This document shows positions 51,588 to 61,309 of a DNA stretch of 64,000 bases, piece after piece (within the stretch, counting starts at the first letter, position 1; each line of letters opens with the position of its first letter). Location of the stretch: the NCBI GenBank assembly GCA_965203985.1, contig CBDBDS010000008.1, positions 1 to 64,000 on the forward strand, given 5' to 3'. The notes beneath the pieces are model-generated. The model searched no databases. It saw only the letters and a list, made by a program, of their open reading frames with translations, and was not told the DNA's origin. The translations under genes and the position numbers were made by a program. The DNA comes from Bin87 sp965203985. Its GTDB lineage: Bacteria > Chloroflexota > Dehalococcoidia > Lucifugimonadales > UBA3495.

Positions 51588-52628
51588 TCAAGCCGCCGGG
51601 TTGAGAGGTACGCCCAGAATATGGTCTGCAGCATCTAAGATGGGCACCAGTTGATAGCCCAACTGGTACGCGCGCCGTTTCGCGGTGCGGAGGGCCCGTT
51701 GCTGATACTGACTCTCGTAGTATTCTGCGCCAGCATCCACGTAGTCTTGCCCGAAGCGCAGCATGGAATAAATTAGTCTCGCCAGCTTGTGGGCCGTAGC
51801 GGTGATGGCCTTGGGCGCGCCCAGTTGGGCTTTCTTCCGGTGCAGGAAGGCGCCCAGAGGGCTATTGGAGCGGTGCAGCCCGTGAGCCGCCAGGCGCAAT
51901 GCCGCCGCCGCACGGTTGGCGCTGGGTTTCGTTCTTGAGCTCATGACCTTGCCGCCGGTGATGCGGTTGTTGGGGCTGAGCCCCAGCCAGGACGCAAAGT
52001 GCTTGGCGCTGGGCCATTTGGTCATGTCGGTGCCAATCTCGCTGATCACCTTCAACGCCGTGAAGCCGTCTATCCCGTCGATCCTGGTCAGGTCCACTCC
52101 GGTCATTCGATACAGGTGTATCCTGATGTCGAAGCTGGGCGCGTTGCCCTGACTGCGTCGCTGGCCCTTTCCGGCAGGGGTCCGGCCGCCGCCGGTGATG
52201 TCCTCAAACTGTTCCAACTGGGCTTCAATCTTGCGATCGCGCTCATCAATCTTGGTTTGATACATCCGGTACAGCTCCAAGGCCTGGGTCAGCTCGAAGA
52301 TGTGCTCCCCTCGCCAGTGCCCCTGTAGCGACTTCACGATGGTGGCTTCGTTCGCTTTCACCCCAGGGTGACGAAATAGGGCCAGCTATTGCGGATCCCT
52401 TTCTCCTTTCACAATGGCTCCGATAATATCCATTACCGGCAAGACGGGGATCTTGCTGATGACGTGCTGGAGCTTCACGTTCATCTGGGTCAGCGCCTTC
52501 TGCATATCCTGGATGTGGTGAGAGGCGTACTCCACCAGCATGGCCCGCTGGCGCAGGTAGCTGCGCAGGCGCCGGACATCCGACTCGGGCCGGAAAGCCC
52601 CCGACAGCAGCCCGTTGTAGAACGCCAC
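51588..52628 (-). pseudogene. IS110 family transposase, 5'-truncated and frameshifted
   Basis: The upstream frame (52628-52386) encodes the central helical part (FRPESDVRRLRSYLRQRAMLVEYASHHIQDMQKALTQMN). After a shift the second frame (52361-51588) encodes the Transposase_20 part (GVDLTRIDGIDGFTALKVISEIG, FASWLGLSPNNRITGGKVMSS, KLARLIYSML). The N-terminal DEDD catalytic domain is missing, so the element is dead. The IS21 left end begins just beyond it. Confidence 0.85.
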
Positions 52629-52749
52629 GAACTATGTACCAGTAATTTGCGAAATCGCCATGAACTATAGGCCAGTTCGCCAAGGTCTATGACCACCAGT
52701 GGGGGCCAACGCGGCGACCATTGCCGCACTTCGATTTTGGGGTGCAGCG

Positions 52750-54312
52750 ATGGCGTACAAGGAGGTGCTCCGAGTGGAAATACAGGAAGTGATCCGCCGC
52801 TGGCAGGCGGGGAATAGCCTGAGGCAGATTGCTGCGGGCACCGGCTTGTCGCGGGACACGGTGGCCAAGTACGTGTCGGCGGCCGAAGCTGAGGGCGTTG
52901 CCCTGGATGGGCCCGCCGCTACTGAGGAGCAATTGAGCCGGTTGGCAGCCATGGGCCAGGTGGGACCACGGCGACCGGAGATGCCCAGCCAGGACCTGCT
53001 GGAGCCCTGGGCAGACCAGATCTACCAGTGGCTGACTGGGGACCGGCTGGAGGTGACCCGCATCCACGAGTTACTGGCGACGCGGGGCTGTAGTGTGTCA
53101 TATGCGTCGTTGCGCCGGTTCATCATGAAGCGCAATTGGGGGCGTCGCAGCGTCCGCACGGTGCGGATGGCCTATACGGAACCGGGAGAAACCGCCGAAG
53201 TGGACTTCGGCCGCCTGGGTATCATCACCGATCCGGCCACGGTCGAGGGGAAGGTGGTATGGGCGCTGATCATCGTGCTGTCGTACTCGCGGCACTGCTT
53301 GGTCTGGCTGGCGCACAGCCAGAAACTGGAGGATGTGATCGCGGGCCTGGAGGCTGCATGGGCCTTTTTCGACGGCGTGCCCCGCTACCTGGTCATCGAC
53401 AATTTCCCCGCCGCCGTAGCCGGAGCGGACCGGTTGCATCCGCGACTGACCCGAGGCTTTCTGGAATACTCCCAGCATCGTGGTTTCGTCGTCGACCCAG
53501 CCCGGGTCCGTCATCCCAAGGACAAACCGAAGGTCGAGCGGAGCGTGCCCTACGTCAGGGAGCGCCTCTTCAAGGGCGGCGATTTCAATGGACTGGCTCA
53601 CCTGCGTGGTGATGCCCAGCGCTGGTGCCCGGAGGTGGCTGGCCAGCGGGTCCACCGCACGACGCGACGACAGCCGCTGGCGGTTTTCCAGGATGAAGAG
53701 CGTCATGCCCTACTGGCCTGGGATGATGAGCCCTACGAGATCTCCCACTGGCGGACCGCCAAAGTCCATCCCGATCATCACGTGGCCTGCCAGTACGCGC
53801 TCTACTCGGTGCCGTCAACGTCCTGTCCACCGGGTCAGCGGGTGGAAATCAAGCTGGACAGCAAGCTGCTGCGCATCTACCACCGGGGCAAGCTGGGCAA
53901 GGTCCGCCAGCGTCAGCCCAAAGGCGGCCGCGCCACCGACGTCGACGATTATCCCGCCGAGCTTTCCGCCTACACCATGAAGGCTCCGGAGCGCATCAAA
54001 CGCAGCGCGGCGCTGCTGGGACCGGCGGTGGGCCATTTCGCCCAACGTCTCTTCGACGACCGGCATCCCTGGTCGAAGATCAGGCAGGGGCACGAGCTCA
54101 TCAGGCTTGGGGACCGCTACAGCGCTGAGCGTCTTGATGCCGCCTGATGGAGAGCGCTGGACGTGGACCTCATCGACGTGAACCGCGTGGAGCGCATCCT
54201 GGTGCGGGCTTTGGAACAGGAGGCCATGCCCCAATTGCTGCAGCCCATGCCAGCCGGCCGCTTCGCCAGACCCAGGTCCGTATTCGCCCATGCTGCTGGA
54301 AGTCGATCATGA
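52750..54312 (+). pseudogene. istA: IS21 istA transposase with an internal TGA
   Basis: Full-length IstA: N-terminal HTH (GNSLRQIAAGTGLSRDTVAKYVS), the DDE core with ETAEVDFGRLG, YLVIDNFPAAV and the Glu in HPKDKPKVERSVPYV, and the C-terminal RYSAERLDAA region. A TGA at 54145-54147 stops the frame after 465 codons. The same frame then continues (WRALDVDLIDVNRVERILVRALE) to a TGA at 54310 that overlaps the istB ATG in the usual IS21 way. One nonsense change therefore shortens IstA slightly; partial function is possible. Confidence 0.85.
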
Positions 54313-55127
54313 CCCGCATCACCGAACTCACCCCCCTGCTCAAGCGTCTGCAGCTGGGACCCATGGCCGCCACGCTGCCCGAGCGCATCGCCCTGGCCCG
54401 AAGGGATCAGCTGGACTACGCATCCTTCCTGGAGATCATCTTCAGCGACGAGGTCAGCCGCCGCGCCCAACGTCGCATCGAACTGCGGCTCAATGGCGCC
54501 GGTTTCGAGGAGACCTGTCGGCTGGAGGATTTCGACTGGTCGGCGTCAATCACCCTGGATCGCTCCATGTGCGAATGGCGCGCCAGGGGACGGCCCCAAA
54601 AATCCACAGCCACTGTGGATTTTACCAATGACACCGGCCGACTGTATGCGATCGACGAGATGGCAGACCTGGCCGGAGTGGGCACCACGCTGATCAGCCA
54701 GGCCAAATTGGTGTGGTCACTTGGTTTGGCGGAGAACGTTGCAGAAGGGAAAGTTGGCTTTGCCGAGGCATACCGGCGTGCCCGAGTGGTGCGGGGCTCG
54801 GAATGGGAGGGGGCGGTGTTGAACGGGGGAATACCCTTTGATGACGCGTATGAGCGTGCGTTGGCGAACGCACCGGATGTTCTCGTGGCGCGCCCTCGTC
54901 GATCGAGATCCGTCAAGTCGCTGATCGAAGAGGTCCGCGAGTTGGAGCAGTCCAAAGCTGCGTTGGCGGAAGAGTTGCGGTTACTGAGGGAAGACAACGC
55001 GGTGCAACCGTCGGCGGTGGCGGCCACCGCCATGGCGCTGGAGCGCGAACAGATCAGGGCCGAAAAGGCGGAAGCCGAGGTGGATCGATTGCGTGAGGAA
55101 CTCACACGTACCGTACTCCACCCCTGA
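54309..55127 (+). CDS. In-frame fusion of IstB N-terminus to ParB-like C-terminus
   Basis: Residues 1-85 or so are IstB (MTRITELTPLLKRLQLGPMA, ASFLEIIFSDEVSRRAQRRIELRL, LEDFDW). After about 54564 the sequence becomes the ParB-like protein (MCEWRARGRPQKSTATVDF to the C-terminus) with 564 bases of the same length and high similarity to 41187-41750. The IstB P-loop and the ParB-like N-terminal half are both gone. It is one open frame of 272 codons, perhaps expressed, made by IS21 insertion or recombination into a second ParB-like gene. Confidence 0.85.
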   Translation: MTRITELTPLLKRLQLGPMAATLPERIALARRDQLDYASFLEIIFSDEVSRRAQRRIELRLNGAGFEETCRLEDFDWSASITLDRSMCEWRARGRPQKSTATVDFTNDTGRLYAIDEMADLAGVGTTLISQAKLVWSLGLAENVAEGKVGFAEAYRRARVVRGSEWEGAVLNGGIPFDDAYERALANAPDVLVARPRRSRSVKSLIEEVRELEQSKAALAEELRLLREDNAVQPSAVAATAMALEREQIRAEKAEAEVDRLREELTRTVLHP

Positions 55128-55763
55128 CCATTGCAGGTTGCAGGCCCAATCGGGAACTCGATGGACATTCGTTGCAGCGCAAACATAGCGGTTCACGAGA
55201 ATTCGAACATTGGCCGCACGGGACCGCCTCCCGGCGAAACGCTGTAGGATCCGGAATTCTCACCAGGTATGAACCAATGAACATTCCCTTGGCTTATCCT
55301 CCTACCGACCCTGATGCGGTCCAGCATTGTGGATATTGGGCTGCGCCCCGAGCAACGATACGGGCTTAGCCCGGAAAATGGCGCGGCGGCTGCACTCCTT
55401 GGTGGATCGGGACTACCCCGGTGATGTGCGCCTCCCACGCGGATGCCTGCCATACAGGTTGATGGAGCAAACGGCGCCAAGGCTCACCAGCGTCGCCGGC
55501 AGTCCTGGTCGTGAGCCTCCTGCTGGGCCCTTGGGCTGCGCTCTCGGGGCGGATAGTGGTTGGTGTGACGAAATTCCTCGGGTCTGGCAGCTTCAGGACG
55601 AAGCGGAGGCCAGGCGTCCTTCCGCAACGGGCGCCGGACCTTCACAGTGAACGAGCCCGCGTTGATGTTGCAGTTCCGGACGGGCGGCTGTCATCTTGGC
55701 CCCAAAGCGCGGTTTCCGGCGCGGAAGACCGTGATGACCGGCTTCGGGGCGGCTCAGCGTCCC
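55128..55763. other. Gap after the fusion gene, nothing recognised
   Basis: About 640 bases with no convincing gene on either strand. Short frames such as the one starting MNIPLAYPPTDPDAVQHCG near 55277 lack family features. The winged-helix and HEAT genes that follow the first ParB-like copy are not present here. Confidence 0.4.
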
Positions 55764-56370
55764 CTATGACGCCGACGCGGACCGGAAGCCCAGGCGGGGA
55801 TTTCCGGACGGGACGGCGCCGACCGTATCGATGCACTCCATGAGCGCCGATACCTCCGCCAGGGCCTGCCACCGCTCCAGGGGCTGTAGGAGCCGGCCTC
55901 CGGCCGCGGCATCGGCCAGCTTACCGGTGCAGACCTCCAGGCCCCAGAGTAGCGGGATGCGCCTGCGGCGGGCCAGGCGTTCGATGCGCCGGTCGAGGTC
56001 CGTATCGAACAAGGCCAGGGCCGGCGCAACGGTTAGCGGGCGGTTCAGACCCTCCTGCAGGGTGTCTCTGATCGACAGCGCCTCCACCCGGGCCTGTTCC
56101 AAGGGCGACGGCGTGATCCGAGGTCCCGACCCGGTATTGACGCGCCACTGCCCACCTTGTAGGAAGTGGGGGGCATACCTCACCGTCAGGCAAAAACGGC
56201 CGATGTTCAACAGCCAGGCGCCGAACACCGGCTCCGGCCAGTTGGCCCCGGGACCCCAGTGGCGCAGGACAAAGGCAGATACTCCGTCGATGCCGCCGCG
56301 GGTCAGCAGGACAGAGGTGGCCCGGTCTTGGCCGGCATTTCCCCATCGTGATGGTGGTGGGGATGTAGAT
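55764..56370 (-). pseudogene. NERD-like protein, frameshifted
   Basis: The C-terminal 154 codons (VFGAWLLNIGRFCLTVRYAPHFL ... LLWGLEVCTGKLAD) follow the layout of the NERD-like proteins at 56809 and 59757: GxW..xxGRF strand, a domain linker and WGL(E/D/K). The N-terminal part (RATSVLLTRGGIDGVSAFVLRHWGPG) is in another frame to about 56370. The NERD Asp and the Lys of QVK are not kept, so it is both split and catalytically doubtful. Confidence 0.6.
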
Positions 56371-56808
56371 GTTCATGTTGCATTGGGGCTGCTCCTTTAC
56401 GCCGCACTCAGGCGGCGCGGGTCTTCGTGTTGGATATTCATGTGTCCGCCGACGAGCCCTCCCCGGCGACGATGCGGCACGCCCCCTCCCAATTGCCCGA
56501 CGTCGAATACCAGGACGTCACGGACAATTGTGATACCGGAGAAAAGCTGACCAACGGGTCAACCAATACGCGGTGGTCAGCCGGACCCGGTTCGTCGCCA
56601 ACATCCACCCTCCGGTGGCACTTCCGCTCACCGGAGCGTGTCAGCGTCGGCGCCAGCACCCTGTTTCGACTGTAGGCGCAGTTGTCCCGGGCTCTGGGAG
56701 CGTCGGCGCTTCTTGTCATCACCGACTTTGAAATGTGCGAAAGTAGCAAAGTGGAATTTGGGCCGGGGGCGGAGGGTGCCCAAACAGGGCCACTCCACCC
56801 TCCTTTCC
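56371..56808. other. Gap between two NERD-like genes, nothing recognised
   Basis: No supported gene in about 440 bases. It should contain the promoter of the split NERD-like gene; boxes could not be assigned. Confidence 0.35.
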
Positions 56809-57540
56809 TTACTGTCCTGCGGCGGTGAACGGTGGAAACGCGTCGCCATCCACCGCGGATCCATTGACGTTAATGGTCACCCGGGCGCCGCTGGCCACGT
56901 TGACGATGACGCTCTTGGCGTCGTTGAGGTTCAGCACCCCCGATTCCAGGTCCACTTGGACTTCTTCCGGGGCCGCGCCACCTTCAGGCGAGGGGCCTCT
57001 GGTCAAGGCTTTCACGTCCCTTTGGATGTATTTGGAGCTGAGGTCGGACCGGCGTTTGTCTTCCGGCAGTTGCCGGATGACGCGTTCCACCAGGTCGTCC
57101 AGGCCCCAGAGGACCTTGACGCCCGGACTCCCCCGCTCTTCCAGGATCGTCTCGTCGGGATCCATGTCGGTGAATACGGCGACCGGAACGACGAAACCGC
57201 CAAAGTTGAAGTCACGGTGAATTTCATCCCGGGCCGCCATGCCGGCTTCCCAGACGGTTTCGAGCGGGTCTGCCACCTCGATGTCTCTGCCGTCAGCGCC
57301 GCGGCGATACCAGATACCGTCCTCTACCCCGTAGTTGCCGGGGAGGAAGGTGATGGCGAACCGTCCGATTTCCTGGACCACGACCACGCAGTGGGGCGAG
57401 GTACCGTTGCCCGACACCCAAGGGCGCCACACCGTGGTTCCTCCGCGATCACTGGCTTCAAACTGGGCCATGGCGTTGCGCTCGGCGGAGCTCAGCGGAG
57501 TTTGGTTGTTTCCGTTGGTCAGGTTGTTTATTACTTGCAT
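56809..57540 (-). CDS. NERD-like protein lacking the catalytic lysine
   Basis: The 243-residue protein has the NERD-related core WRPWVSGNGTSPHCVVVVQEIGRFAITFLPGNYGVEDGIWYRR, followed by a conserved second half (VVPVAVFTDMDPDETILE, VKVLWGLDDLVERVIRQL) shared with 59757. In that paralogue the core ends QVKGG; here it is ITFLPG, so the key Lys is gone. The last 50 residues form a separate beta-rich tail (VIVNVASGARVTINVNG). It may be a structural partner of the helicase next door. Confidence 0.72.
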   Translation of the reverse strand: MQVINNLTNGNNQTPLSSAERNAMAQFEASDRGGTTVWRPWVSGNGTSPHCVVVVQEIGRFAITFLPGNYGVEDGIWYRRGADGRDIEVADPLETVWEAGMAARDEIHRDFNFGGFVVPVAVFTDMDPDETILEERGSPGVKVLWGLDDLVERVIRQLPEDKRRSDLSSKYIQRDVKALTRGPSPEGGAAPEEVQVDLESGVLNLNDAKSVIVNVASGARVTINVNGSAVDGDAFPPFTAAGQ

Positions 57541-57818
57541 CGTTGCACCTCATGGTGATTGTTGTGCCTTGGCTGCGGGACAAACGCAAATGCGGGCGGC
57601 CCATGATTACAAATGGACCGCCCACAGCATTCGGCGCGAGAGAGATTTGGTGATGGTTGGCGACCGAGAGCCGGCCTCCCGCACTGCAGGTGGGCCGCGC
57701 GGGCAATGGTCGCCGTTGGGTCGAGTGATCATTTGCGTCTGCTTCCTCCCGTGGTAATCGGTTGTTGGCTTCGTCGCGGCGGTTTTCCGTCAAGTCGGTT
57801 CCGGCCACGATTCTCACG

Positions 57819-59600
57819 TCATGCGCGTCTCACATGCGGAGGGGCGCCCTGAGCACCGCGTGGTCCCATGCGCACCACGATCCGCTTCGCATGCAAATCC
57901 GAAACCCGCCCCGGCGGCGGTGGCTGGAACCGATGCGGGTCGCGAGGAGCTTCGGCCGGACCGGGCCGGAAGCGCTGGCGCGCCAGCGCTTTCAGCTCTC
58001 CGCCGGTGAGATCCGCCCAGGGCCTGGCCATCCGCCGGACGGGATCGAACCGCGCCCGGGGAGGTTCTCCCGAGCTCAGGATCAGCAAACGCCTGGCCCG
58101 GGAAAAAGCCACGTAGTGCTGCCGCATGTGATCGAAGCCGGCGATGCGGTCGTCGGGCTCCAGGGGCCTGCGCCGGGCGTAGGGCAGCAATACCCGGCCC
58201 ACCGGGTCAACGTCGCGGTTGTTGAAGTCAAGAGAACCGGCCACCACCACGTCCCACTCCAACCCCTTGGCCCGATGGATGGTGGTGACCGCCACCTCGC
58301 CGGGCCCCCGGCGTCGACCGGTCGCATCGGCAGTGGATCCTCGCCGGGGAAAGGCGGCGGGAATGTCGGCATAGTCCAGGGCGTCCATGTAGCGGCCCGC
58401 CACCTCGTCGCGCACGCTGTGCAGCAGCAGAGCCACCTGGGAATAGTCGCCGATCACCCGGTTGCGTTTCAGGAACCGGAGCAGGTCCACCAGTTGGTCC
58501 TCCTCGTCTCCCGTACTCCTCCCTTCGATGGAGATCAGGGCCGGGTAATCGGCGTCCTCCGCACGCCGGGGCGTGACGGTCTTTTCGTGCCGGAAGGATG
58601 GGAGGCCGGGATTGGGATTGGACCAATCGGCCGACGCCATCCACCGGTCGCAGGCCCGAACTATGGCGCCGTGGCTGCGGTGGTTGAAGGTGAGGCTCAC
58701 CACGCGGCAGTCGGGGAAGCGTTGGGGGAAATTCAGGATGTTTTCCACGCTGGCGCCGCGGAAGCGGTAGAGGGCCTGGTCCTCGTCGCCCACCACGCAC
58801 AGGTTGCCGTGGGTTTGGGACAGCTGCGTGAGCAGACGCTCCTGGACGTGACTGGTGTCCTGGTACTCGTCGCACAACAGGTGCACTATCCCGTCCGAGA
58901 TCTGAGCGGCGATCTCTTCCTCGTCCTCCAGGAGTTCCACCAACCACCGTTGCAGGTGACCGAAATCGGCCGCGCTTTGATCGAGGAGCAGGTTCTCGTA
59001 GCGCCGGTAGCATTGGCCCACCGCGGCAGTGAAGCGCCGGCCCGAGTCGATGAGTTCCCGGGGGTCGATGAGTTCGTCGCAGATGCGGTCAAAATATTTT
59101 GCCGCATTGCGCACCACGGCATCGGGCCGCCGCCATCCCCGTCGTTCCAGCCGGCCCAGGTCGGGACCGAAGACCTCACCCAGGTGGCGCGCCAGCAGGC
59201 CGGTCCTCTCGTCTTCGCTCAGGACCCGGAACCGGCCACGTAAGCCAATGCGTTGGGCCCGGCGTCTCAGCTGCTGGGCGCAGAACCCGTGGAGTGTGGT
59301 GATGCGCACCTGCGACGCGCTGCCGTCATAGCCGACGGCCGAGACCGTGGCGTCGAAACGCCGGCGCAACTCCCGGGCCGCGGCCCGGCTGTAGGTGCAC
59401 AACAGCAGGTTCTGGGGCTCGACTGCGCCCAGCATCAACAGGTTGGCCGAACGCCGGACTATGGCCAGGGTTTTGCCCGCGCCCGGTCCGGCAATGCCCA
59501 GGACGGGACCCTCAAGGTGTCCGATCAACTCAAGTTGCCGATCGTCCGCCTCCGGCTGCAGGCGGAGAATGGCGGGCGCTATGGTGTTGGTGCTGCTCAT
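57819..59600 (-). CDS. UvrD/Rep-like superfamily 1 helicase
   Basis: The 593-residue SF1A helicase has Walker A GIAGPGAGKT (35-44), motif Ia LLLCTYSRAAARELRRR, motif II DEYQDTS (near 250), motif III VVGDEDQALYRFRGA, motif V VAVTTIHRAKGLEWDVV and motif VI QHYVAFSRARRLLIL. It is shorter than UvrD, and the last 50 or so residues look unstructured. A C-terminal nuclease is not seen. NERD-like genes flank it on the same strand; NERD domains often join SF1 helicases, so they may work as a nuclease-helicase pair. Confidence 0.92.
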   Translation of the reverse strand: MSSTNTIAPAILRLQPEADDRQLELIGHLEGPVLGIAGPGAGKTLAIVRRSANLLMLGAVEPQNLLLCTYSRAAARELRRRFDATVSAVGYDGSASQVRITTLHGFCAQQLRRRAQRIGLRGRFRVLSEDERTGLLARHLGEVFGPDLGRLERRGWRRPDAVVRNAAKYFDRICDELIDPRELIDSGRRFTAAVGQCYRRYENLLLDQSAADFGHLQRWLVELLEDEEEIAAQISDGIVHLLCDEYQDTSHVQERLLTQLSQTHGNLCVVGDEDQALYRFRGASVENILNFPQRFPDCRVVSLTFNHRSHGAIVRACDRWMASADWSNPNPGLPSFRHEKTVTPRRAEDADYPALISIEGRSTGDEEDQLVDLLRFLKRNRVIGDYSQVALLLHSVRDEVAGRYMDALDYADIPAAFPRRGSTADATGRRRGPGEVAVTTIHRAKGLEWDVVVAGSLDFNNRDVDPVGRVLLPYARRRPLEPDDRIAGFDHMRQHYVAFSRARRLLILSSGEPPRARFDPVRRMARPWADLTGGELKALARQRFRPGPAEAPRDPHRFQPPPPGRVSDLHAKRIVVRMGPRGAQGAPPHVRRA

Positions 59601-59756
59601 GTAAAGATCTCTCCAAAGTCTGGTTTCCGGATTCGGACCGGTTCCGGGACCCGTCGCCTACGCAAACGGCGGCTCCCACGTACAAATTGGGTCAAGCGCC
59701 TTGAACCGGGGCCACGGTCACCCACCGGGTCGGAGGCGGGGCGCAAGCGCCGGATG

Positions 59757-60497
59757 TCAACCGGGAGCGTCGGGCGTCGTGAGGGCGCGTTGTCCGATTT
59801 CCAGTCTCAACGCCTGGCCCCGGACCTCCAGCACGCGCTTCCCGTTTAGAGCAAACGCCATGACTGCCTCGCTCGCCGGCGTGGAAGCCGAGCCGGCTTC
59901 GGCATCAACATTGGCTTCGGCATCCTCGGCCAACCGGATCTGGCCGTCGGAGATGGCGCAGACCTCCCGGGCGATGCGCTCCCACGACAATCGGTCCGAT
60001 ATGCTCCGGGCGCGTCCGATGTCGGCCAAGTCCGATACCAGGCTCTTCACGCCCCAGACCACGTACACCCCCTTCCGCTCGGCCAGGCGCATGATGGCCT
60101 GGTCGGGTTCCATGTCCGGAAACGCCAGCACGGGGACGACGAACGGGTTGGAACCGGCGTGAGCCCGTTCGGCGATTTCATCGTGGAGGTCAAGCGCCGC
60201 CAGCCAGGTCTCATCCAACGGCGATGTCCCAACAGTCTGTACGCCGTTTCTCGTTTTCCGATGCCACTCGCCACCAATGAGTTGGAAGCGGCCACCCTTC
60301 ACCTGTAGGGCGAAGCGGCCCAGACCGGCGATCCAGACGCCGAAGTCGAGTTCGATATGTCGGTAAGCACGTCGCCACTCGTAATAGACGAAACCCTGGC
60401 GGTCGGTGACAGCCAGGGCTTCGTAAACTCGTCTCTCTGCACGCCGTTTTGGCCTTTTGCGGCGACCGGACGGGAACGCTTTCGGGTACATTTTCAT
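59757..60497 (-). CDS. NERD-domain nuclease-like protein
   Basis: The 246-residue protein keeps the complete NERD pattern: AERRVYEAL near 20, FVYYEWRRAYRHIELDFGVWIAGLGRFALQVKGG with Asp51 and the Q-x-K lysine at 67, then a strand with WHRKTRNG. A second half (VVPVLAFPDMEPDQAIM, VYVVWGVKSLVSDL) is shared with 56809. It is the only one of the three local copies that looks catalytically competent. AAGGAG about 8 bases before ATG 60497 supports the start. It lies first in a minus-strand run with the helicase. Confidence 0.82.
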   Translation of the reverse strand: MKMYPKAFPSGRRKRPKRRAERRVYEALAVTDRQGFVYYEWRRAYRHIELDFGVWIAGLGRFALQVKGGRFQLIGGEWHRKTRNGVQTVGTSPLDETWLAALDLHDEIAERAHAGSNPFVVPVLAFPDMEPDQAIMRLAERKGVYVVWGVKSLVSDLADIGRARSISDRLSWERIAREVCAISDGQIRLAEDAEANVDAEAGSASTPASEAVMAFALNGKRVLEVRGQALRLEIGQRALTTPDAPG

Positions 60498-60765
60498 GGG
60501 TCAACTCCTTGGCGATGTGGCTCATCTCGGGCGGATTGTGTTCAGGCGAACAGGACTGGCGCTTATTCCCTCCCGTATATCTTTCCTGGGGCCGGCCACG
60601 CGCCAACGCTGCGATTGGAACGGCCCGTTTCCGCCAAGCGCGAATCCACGAAGGGAAATGACGGCGGTCAAACGATGGACGGGGGACCAGGGATCGCGCT
60701 GACGAGGACCTGATCCGATGCAACGGGCCATGTGGGGCATGGCTGCCCCGCCAGGGGTTATTGAC

Positions 60766-60868
60766 GGCCTGGGGTAACGGCGCTGGCCGCGATTTGCCGG
60801 GCAGATCGCCGGCGGAGACCGTCAGGAGCCTAGCCTGGGCGCTGATCGGCCAGGCGGGGCGACCCCGG
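60766..60868. repeat. Solo end fragment of an IS1380-like element
   Basis: About 100 bases starting ttgacggcctggggtaa match the segment from about 63433 (ttgacggcctgtggtag), including the later block ggcggagaccg ... gagc/cctagcctg. The latter lies at the 3' end of the IS1380 element at the window edge. Here no transposase accompanies it, so it is a leftover end. Confidence 0.6.
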
Positions 60869-61205
60869 CGCCAGTACTACGAATACCGCCGGGGAGGCAC
60901 CCCAACCTCTTCCTGTTCTGCGAACCACTGGCTGGCTGGCGCCACATCGCCATCACCCAGCGCCGCACAATGCAGGACTTCGCCCATCAGATGCAGTGGC
61001 TGGTGGACACAGCCTATCCCAACGTGCCCGTGATCCGCCTGGCCCTGGACAATCTGAACACCCGCCGCATGGCGTTCTTGTACGAAACCTTCCCCGCAGC
61101 CGAGGCCCGACGCATCGTGAAACGCTTGGAGTTGCACCACACCCCCAAGCACGCCAGTTGGCTCAACATGGCTGAGATCGAACTCTGTGTCCTGAGCCGG
61201 GCCTG
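60869..61205 (+). pseudogene. IS630 family transposase, C-terminal remnant
   Basis: Two frames join: YYEYRRGGTP, then (after loss of one base) FCEPLAGWRHIAITQRRTMQDFAHQMQWLVDTAYPNVPVIRLALDNLNTRR with the catalytic Asp-Asn, and LHHTPKHASWLNMAEIELCVL with the last Glu. This is the DDE end of IS630-type transposases. The N-terminal HTH half is missing. Confidence 0.8.
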
Positions 61206-61223
61206 TCACAATTGACTGAGTAT

Positions 61224-61302
61224 TAGCGCGCTAAATATCGCGCTATTACCTTGCATTGCTGATTATCATCTGCTACTATTACCGTAGGGTAACCACCTAC
61301 GG
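61224..61302 (+). promoter_or_regulatory. Two inverted repeats upstream of the DGQHR gene
   Basis: TAGCGCG / CGCGCTA (61224-61230 and 61239-61245, 8-base centre) and CCGTAGG / CCTACGG (61282-61288 and 61296-61302, 7-base centre) lie in a locally A+T-rich promoter region. The second abuts the Shine-Dalgarno GGAGG (61301). They look like operators for a dimeric regulator; the repressor is not identified. Confidence 0.5.
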
Positions 61303-61309
61303 AGGCGAA

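Noticed and set aside
57762..59243. Plus-strand open frame of 493 codons
   Set aside because: Antisense to the SF1 helicase, whose motifs are unambiguous.
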